Part shown: positions 60,789 to 64,000 of the stretch, one piece after another
Position numbering within the stretch: position 1 is the first letter of the stretch
Layout: each line of letters starts with the position of its first letter
Origin: Pedobacter mendelii
GTDB taxonomy: Bacteria; Bacteroidota; Bacteroidia; Sphingobacteriales; Sphingobacteriaceae
NCBI RefSeq assembly: GCF_014635725.1
Contig: NZ_BMDJ01000005.1
Location: 248,001-312,000 of the forward strand
DNA: 64,000 nucleotides
Reading direction: 5' to 3'
Made by a program: the position numbers and the translations under genes
The notes under the pieces: model-generated
Told to the model about the DNA's origin: nothing
What the model saw: only the letters and a program-made list of their open reading frames with translations
Databases searched by the model: none

Positions 60789-61904
60789 ATGAAACCCGAA
60801 ACCCTTGCTATTCACGCTTCTAATCTTATTAAAAATGCAACAGGTGATGTTACGCCTCCAATAAATTTATCGACAACTTTTTTTCGAGATGAAGATGGCG
60901 GTTATCCGGGTGGGCACATGTACAGTCGTGTGAGTAACCCAAACAGGTCTGCTTTAGAAAACACTTTAGCTAAATTAGAATATGGCGAAGATGCGGCAGC
61001 ATTTGCTTCTGGGAATAATTGCGGTATGAGTTTATTTCAAGCTTTAAAACCTGGTAGCCATATAATTGCACCAGATGATATGTATTGGGGAATTAAAAAG
61101 CAGCTTTTAACAATATTTAACGATACTCTTAAATTTGATTTTGTTGACCAAACCGATTTGGATTTGATAAATTCAAGTATAAAACCAAACACAAAATTAA
61201 TCTGGATTGAAACGCCCTCCAACCCATTATTAAAGGTTACAGATATTGAAGAGATTGGTAAAATTGCGAAAGCCAATAATATCACTTTAGCTTGCGATAG
61301 TACCTTCGCCTCTCCTATTTTACAGAATCCAATTTTGCTAGGTGCTGATATTGTAATGCACAGCAGTACAAAATATCTTGGTGGACATAGCGATATTTTG
61401 GGCGGAATTTTAGTCACGGCTAAAAAGGATGAACTTTGGGAAAGAATTAAAAATATACAACAAACTGGTGGTGCCGTTCCATCTCCTTTTGATTGTTTTT
61501 TGCTTTGCAGAAGTATAAAAACGCTCGCTTACCGCATGAAAGGTCATTGCGAAAATGGGAAATTAGTTGCCCAATACCTGGTTAATCATCCAAAAGTTGA
61601 GGCGGTTTTTTTCCCCGGATTAGAAACGCACCCTCAACACGAAATTGCAAAAAAACAGATGAAAGATTTTGGTGGGATGATGTCGTTTTTAGTTAAAGGC
61701 AATGTTGAAGAAACTAATAAAGTAGTTAACAAAGTAAAGCTGTTTGCACAGGCAACGAGTTTAGGTGGTGTAGAAAGCTTAATAGAACATCGCTATTCCA
61801 TTGAGGGACCAGATAGTAAAACACCTAAAAACCTACTAAGAATTTCTGTCGGTTTGGAACATGTTGATGATATAATCGCTGATTTAGAACAAGCGCTGGG
61901 GTAA
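60789..61904 (+). CDS. Trans-sulfuration PLP enzyme (cystathionine gamma-synthase/lyase family)
   Basis: A 371-residue PLP-dependent enzyme of the Cys/Met metabolism family. The opening HASNLIKNATGDVTPPINL leads to YSRVSNPNRSALENTLAKLE, the substrate segment WIETPSNPLLKVTDI, CDSTFASP, and the PLP Lys in HSSTKYLGGHSDILGG (about 195-210). It ends RISVGLEHVDDIIADLEQAL. The family includes cystathionine gamma-synthase, beta-lyase and gamma-lyase, and methionine gamma-lyase; residues that separate these are not decisive to the eye. metY follows 1.8 kb downstream behind a SAM-I riboswitch, so sulfur amino acid metabolism is clear. No riboswitch precedes this gene. Confidence 0.88.
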   Translation: MKPETLAIHASNLIKNATGDVTPPINLSTTFFRDEDGGYPGGHMYSRVSNPNRSALENTLAKLEYGEDAAAFASGNNCGMSLFQALKPGSHIIAPDDMYWGIKKQLLTIFNDTLKFDFVDQTDLDLINSSIKPNTKLIWIETPSNPLLKVTDIEEIGKIAKANNITLACDSTFASPILQNPILLGADIVMHSSTKYLGGHSDILGGILVTAKKDELWERIKNIQQTGGAVPSPFDCFLLCRSIKTLAYRMKGHCENGKLVAQYLVNHPKVEAVFFPGLETHPQHEIAKKQMKDFGGMMSFLVKGNVEETNKVVNKVKLFAQATSLGGVESLIEHRYSIEGPDSKTPKNLLRISVGLEHVDDIIADLEQALG

Positions 61905-62021
61905 AACCGTTTGTCAATCCTGAGCCTGTTGAAATAAGTCGTTATTTTTGAAAGCTGTGGACAACCACAAAGTACTCAGTGAAGTTAAATCTTTGAATTT
62001 AAAGCAACCCTGAATATACTA

Positions 62022-62081
62022 TCATTCTGAGGCACGAAGAATCTACAACATATTAAACAGATTCTTCGTGCCTCAGAATGA
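62022..62081. repeat. Perfect 23-bp inverted repeat between convergent genes
   Basis: The arms 62022-62044 and 62059-62081 are exact inverted copies with a 14-nt spacer; the core is CATTCTGAGGCACGAAGAAT. It lies between the trans-sulfuration gene and the convergent hypothetical gene. There is no T-run at either base, so it is a palindromic dispersed element or factor-dependent terminator rather than a classical terminator. A worn half-copy is seen near 51279. Confidence 0.85.
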
Positions 62082-62095
62082 CAAAAATATTAATC

Positions 62096-63100
62096 TTATT
62101 TAGGATTGCAAACCGTAACCAATTTAGCAGAATAATTGGCATTTAATGGCTCATTGGTTTGCGCCAAACGTTGCGAACCCGTATTTGCAGGACAAGCAAT
62201 GTCGCCTGCTGCATCATAAATCAATTTATTTCCATTGGTCAATAAATCTTTCGGCACATAAACCTGAACTTTAGTTATTGAATAACCCGAAGGGAAATAG
62301 CGAACATAATAGCCATCGGGATGTTTTGTCCAGATGCCGCTTGGCACATCACTTCGTGGTGGCGCCATTCCTGCAATGATTGCATATTTCTCCATATCGG
62401 CATAAGTGTAATTACCAGAAGAAACCAGCTGACGGATGTTATTTTCTGCTTCGAAAACTGCTTTTACACCAGAAGGAAGCTGATCTTTTGCCTTTTCCAT
62501 TACATCGAATGGTAAAACGCCCAATGCACCACCCTCCAATTGAGTTAATTGTTTAGGTGTTAAAAGTTTAACTGCAGTTAATTTTATGGTTCCATTAAAA
62601 TCAGAAAATTTTGTTCTCGCTATAATTGCCCAAAGCAGTGCTTGTATATCGTGCTGCTCAACATCCTGATGTTTCTCTGCACTTTTTAAAACTGAAACCA
62701 CAACCTCTTCCTTCGGACCTAAAACTGGTGCAAACATATAGCCATCTCCTTTTGAGGGTGCAAAAGTTCCTGCTTTTAAGCAATAACTTTTATTAGTCAT
62801 TTCGTAAAAACCTTCACACAAAACATAACCACCATCAGGATTTTTCGGCAATAAGTACAAAGGTTGAAATTTTGCATTTATATTAAAATCAGGCATTTTT
62901 TCGCCTTCACGATTTACATCTTCAAATGCTGTCGTAATTGCAGCCGGTTGTTTCAAAAATTTATCAACACCAAGTGCCTTAGCACCTTGAGCTGTACCAA
63001 CTTTTAGTAATTTGTCTTTTAATCCACCGAATTGCGCTTGAGCTGTTGATACTGAAACTGAAAGTAGCAAAACCAGATAAATAGATTTTATTTTTTCCAT
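62096..63100 (-). CDS. Exported protein of unknown function
   Basis: A 334-residue exported protein that I do not recognise by family. I start it at ATG 63100 (MEKIKSIYLVLLLSV), where a signal peptide ending AQAQ begins; the longer frame to 63208 has no support. The mature part includes a helical start FGGLKDKLLKVGTAQGAKALG, a long segment with Pro and Asp, HPDGYYVRYFPSGYSITKVQVYVP, and several Cys (GDIACPANTGS, LVTVCNPK) that could form disulfides. The repeated Gly-Gly and Pro-rich surface suggests a globular envelope protein. It has no operon partner and its upstream region faces the SAM riboswitch. Confidence 0.65.
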   Translation of the reverse strand: MEKIKSIYLVLLLSVSVSTAQAQFGGLKDKLLKVGTAQGAKALGVDKFLKQPAAITTAFEDVNREGEKMPDFNINAKFQPLYLLPKNPDGGYVLCEGFYEMTNKSYCLKAGTFAPSKGDGYMFAPVLGPKEEVVVSVLKSAEKHQDVEQHDIQALLWAIIARTKFSDFNGTIKLTAVKLLTPKQLTQLEGGALGVLPFDVMEKAKDQLPSGVKAVFEAENNIRQLVSSGNYTYADMEKYAIIAGMAPPRSDVPSGIWTKHPDGYYVRYFPSGYSITKVQVYVPKDLLTNGNKLIYDAAGDIACPANTGSQRLAQTNEPLNANYSAKLVTVCNPK

Positions 63101-63304
63101 AATGATTAGATAGATAATACAAACATAAAGTTTTGACATTAAATTTATGTTAGTTACTATTTGTTTTTCAAAATAAAATTTTGAATTTGATTTACAAGCA
63201 GTTGACAAAAATTCAAAATTTTATTTTGTTGTTTGGAATTTAATTCAGACATTTGAAACATTATTTGGTAGATAACTAAATAAAAGTCAATCTTGATCGG
63301 ATTG

Positions 63305-63413
63305 ATTTATAAAGAAGTGGCGAGAGACTGGCTCCGTGACCCACTGGCAACCCTCAGAAAGAGAAGGTGCCAATTCCTGACCGAATAACATGGTGTTATT
63401 TGGAGATATAAAT
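63305..63413 (+). promoter_or_regulatory. SAM-I (S-box) riboswitch
   Basis: The segment has the conserved SAM-I core in order: GTGGCGAGAGACTGGCTCC, TGACCC-x-CTGGCAACC, and AGGTGCCAATTCCTGACC, closed by a 7-bp P1 helix (ATTTATA 63305-63311 with TATAAAT 63407-63413). The P4 hairpin AATAACATGGTGTTATT lies before the closing strand. It binds S-adenosylmethionine in the leader of the metY transcript, with a short Cys-rich ORF between the riboswitch and metY. There is no intrinsic terminator immediately behind it, so control may act on translation of the leader ORF or via the structure further down. Confidence 0.92.
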
Positions 63414-63421
63414 TAAAACAG

Positions 63422-63550
63422 ATGAAAACATTAAATCTTCAATCGCAAAGCGAAACACGTCGAAAGTTGAAACAGGTAGAAACTTCTTCTATTTTGTTCA
63501 TTTGTTACGACATGCAGGAAATTGCTTGTATGTGCTGTTGCATACATTAA
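63422..63550 (+). CDS. Cys-rich leader peptide ORF after the SAM-I riboswitch
   Basis: A 42-codon open frame begins 8 nt after the closing P1 strand of the SAM-I riboswitch. It starts MKTLNLQSQSETRRKLKQVE and ends with MQEIACMCCCIH before TAA: four of the last six residues before the final Ile-His are Cys, with one Met (codons TGT ATG TGC TGT TGC). The same codons form a hairpin (TGTATG 63527-63532 with CATACA 63541-63546). Cys-rich leader ORFs regulate sulfur genes by ribosome stalling in mycobacteria. A similar cysteine or methionine attenuation device is the inference here; the peptide has no visible domain of its own. Confidence 0.6.
   Translation: MKTLNLQSQSETRRKLKQVETSSILFICYDMQEIACMCCCIH

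Positions 63551-64000
<450 letters not shown>

Overview
The window is AT-rich chromosomal DNA from a member of the Bacteroidota, most likely a Sphingobacteriaceae (Pedobacter-like) species. Supporting signs are a SusC/SusD pair with a DUF5689 lipoprotein, many lipoboxes and exported enzymes, almost no Shine-Dalgarno sequences, TAnnTTTG-type -7 promoter motifs, futalosine-pathway menaquinone genes, and the small families DUF4142, Lipocalin_4-like and PPK2. I found no tRNA, rRNA, transposase, prophage or CRISPR array; the placement below family level is inference.

Layout. 0.1-9.2 kb: an exported PQQ-type sugar dehydrogenase/PKD/cytochrome c fusion, small exported or hypothetical proteins, a decayed GNAT pseudogene, a ZnT9-like cation transporter, a PAP2 phosphatase, an ECF sigma factor, a HAD phosphatase with an altered motif I, an S1/P1 nuclease and a terminator-bounded small RNA candidate. 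9.2-20 kb: a PAS histidine kinase, an exported VOC protein, a PPK2 kinase, PBP1A followed by a large metalloprotease/propeller/beta-barrel protein, and a divergent pair (degenerate GIY-YIG protein / LexA-like XRE-S24 repressor) with palindromes between them. 20-31.4 kb: bioF-bioD, then a six-gene minus-strand operon susC-susD-DUF5689-metallophosphoesterase-GDPD-SGNH hydrolase that looks like an outer-membrane phosphodiester scavenging system. 31.8-41.8 kb: a sterol desaturase family protein, the plus-strand operon PPGK-like glucokinase-gnd-zwf-pgl, the minus-strand ppx-ppk1 pair and a histone H1-like gene. 41.9-53 kb: yajQ, GNAT, DUF4142, a subtilase, a periplasmic aldehyde oxidoreductase operon (paoABC-like), yceH, an AraC regulator, two thioredoxin-fold proteins and an NlpC/P60 lipoprotein. 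53-64 kb: mutS, an HPF-like protein, a Fic pseudogene, mqnE-phosphatase-mqnA, a lipocalin-like lipoprotein, a trans-sulfuration enzyme, and finally a SAM-I riboswitch followed by a Cys-rich leader ORF and the start of metY.

Two themes connect the genes. The first is phosphorus: polyphosphate synthesis (PPK1), breakdown (PPX), nucleotide recharging (PPK2) and a probable polyphosphate-dependent glucokinase feeding the oxidative pentose phosphate genes lie within about 30 kb, near a SusCD-linked set of exported phosphodiesterases. The second is sulfur amino acids at the right edge, where a SAM-I riboswitch and a 42-codon ORF ending in a Cys-Met-Cys-Cys-Cys run sit in series ahead of metY. That leader ORF, the SusCD phosphodiester locus, the terminator placed directly before ppk1 and the LexA-like/pseudo-nuclease pair are the items most worth following up.
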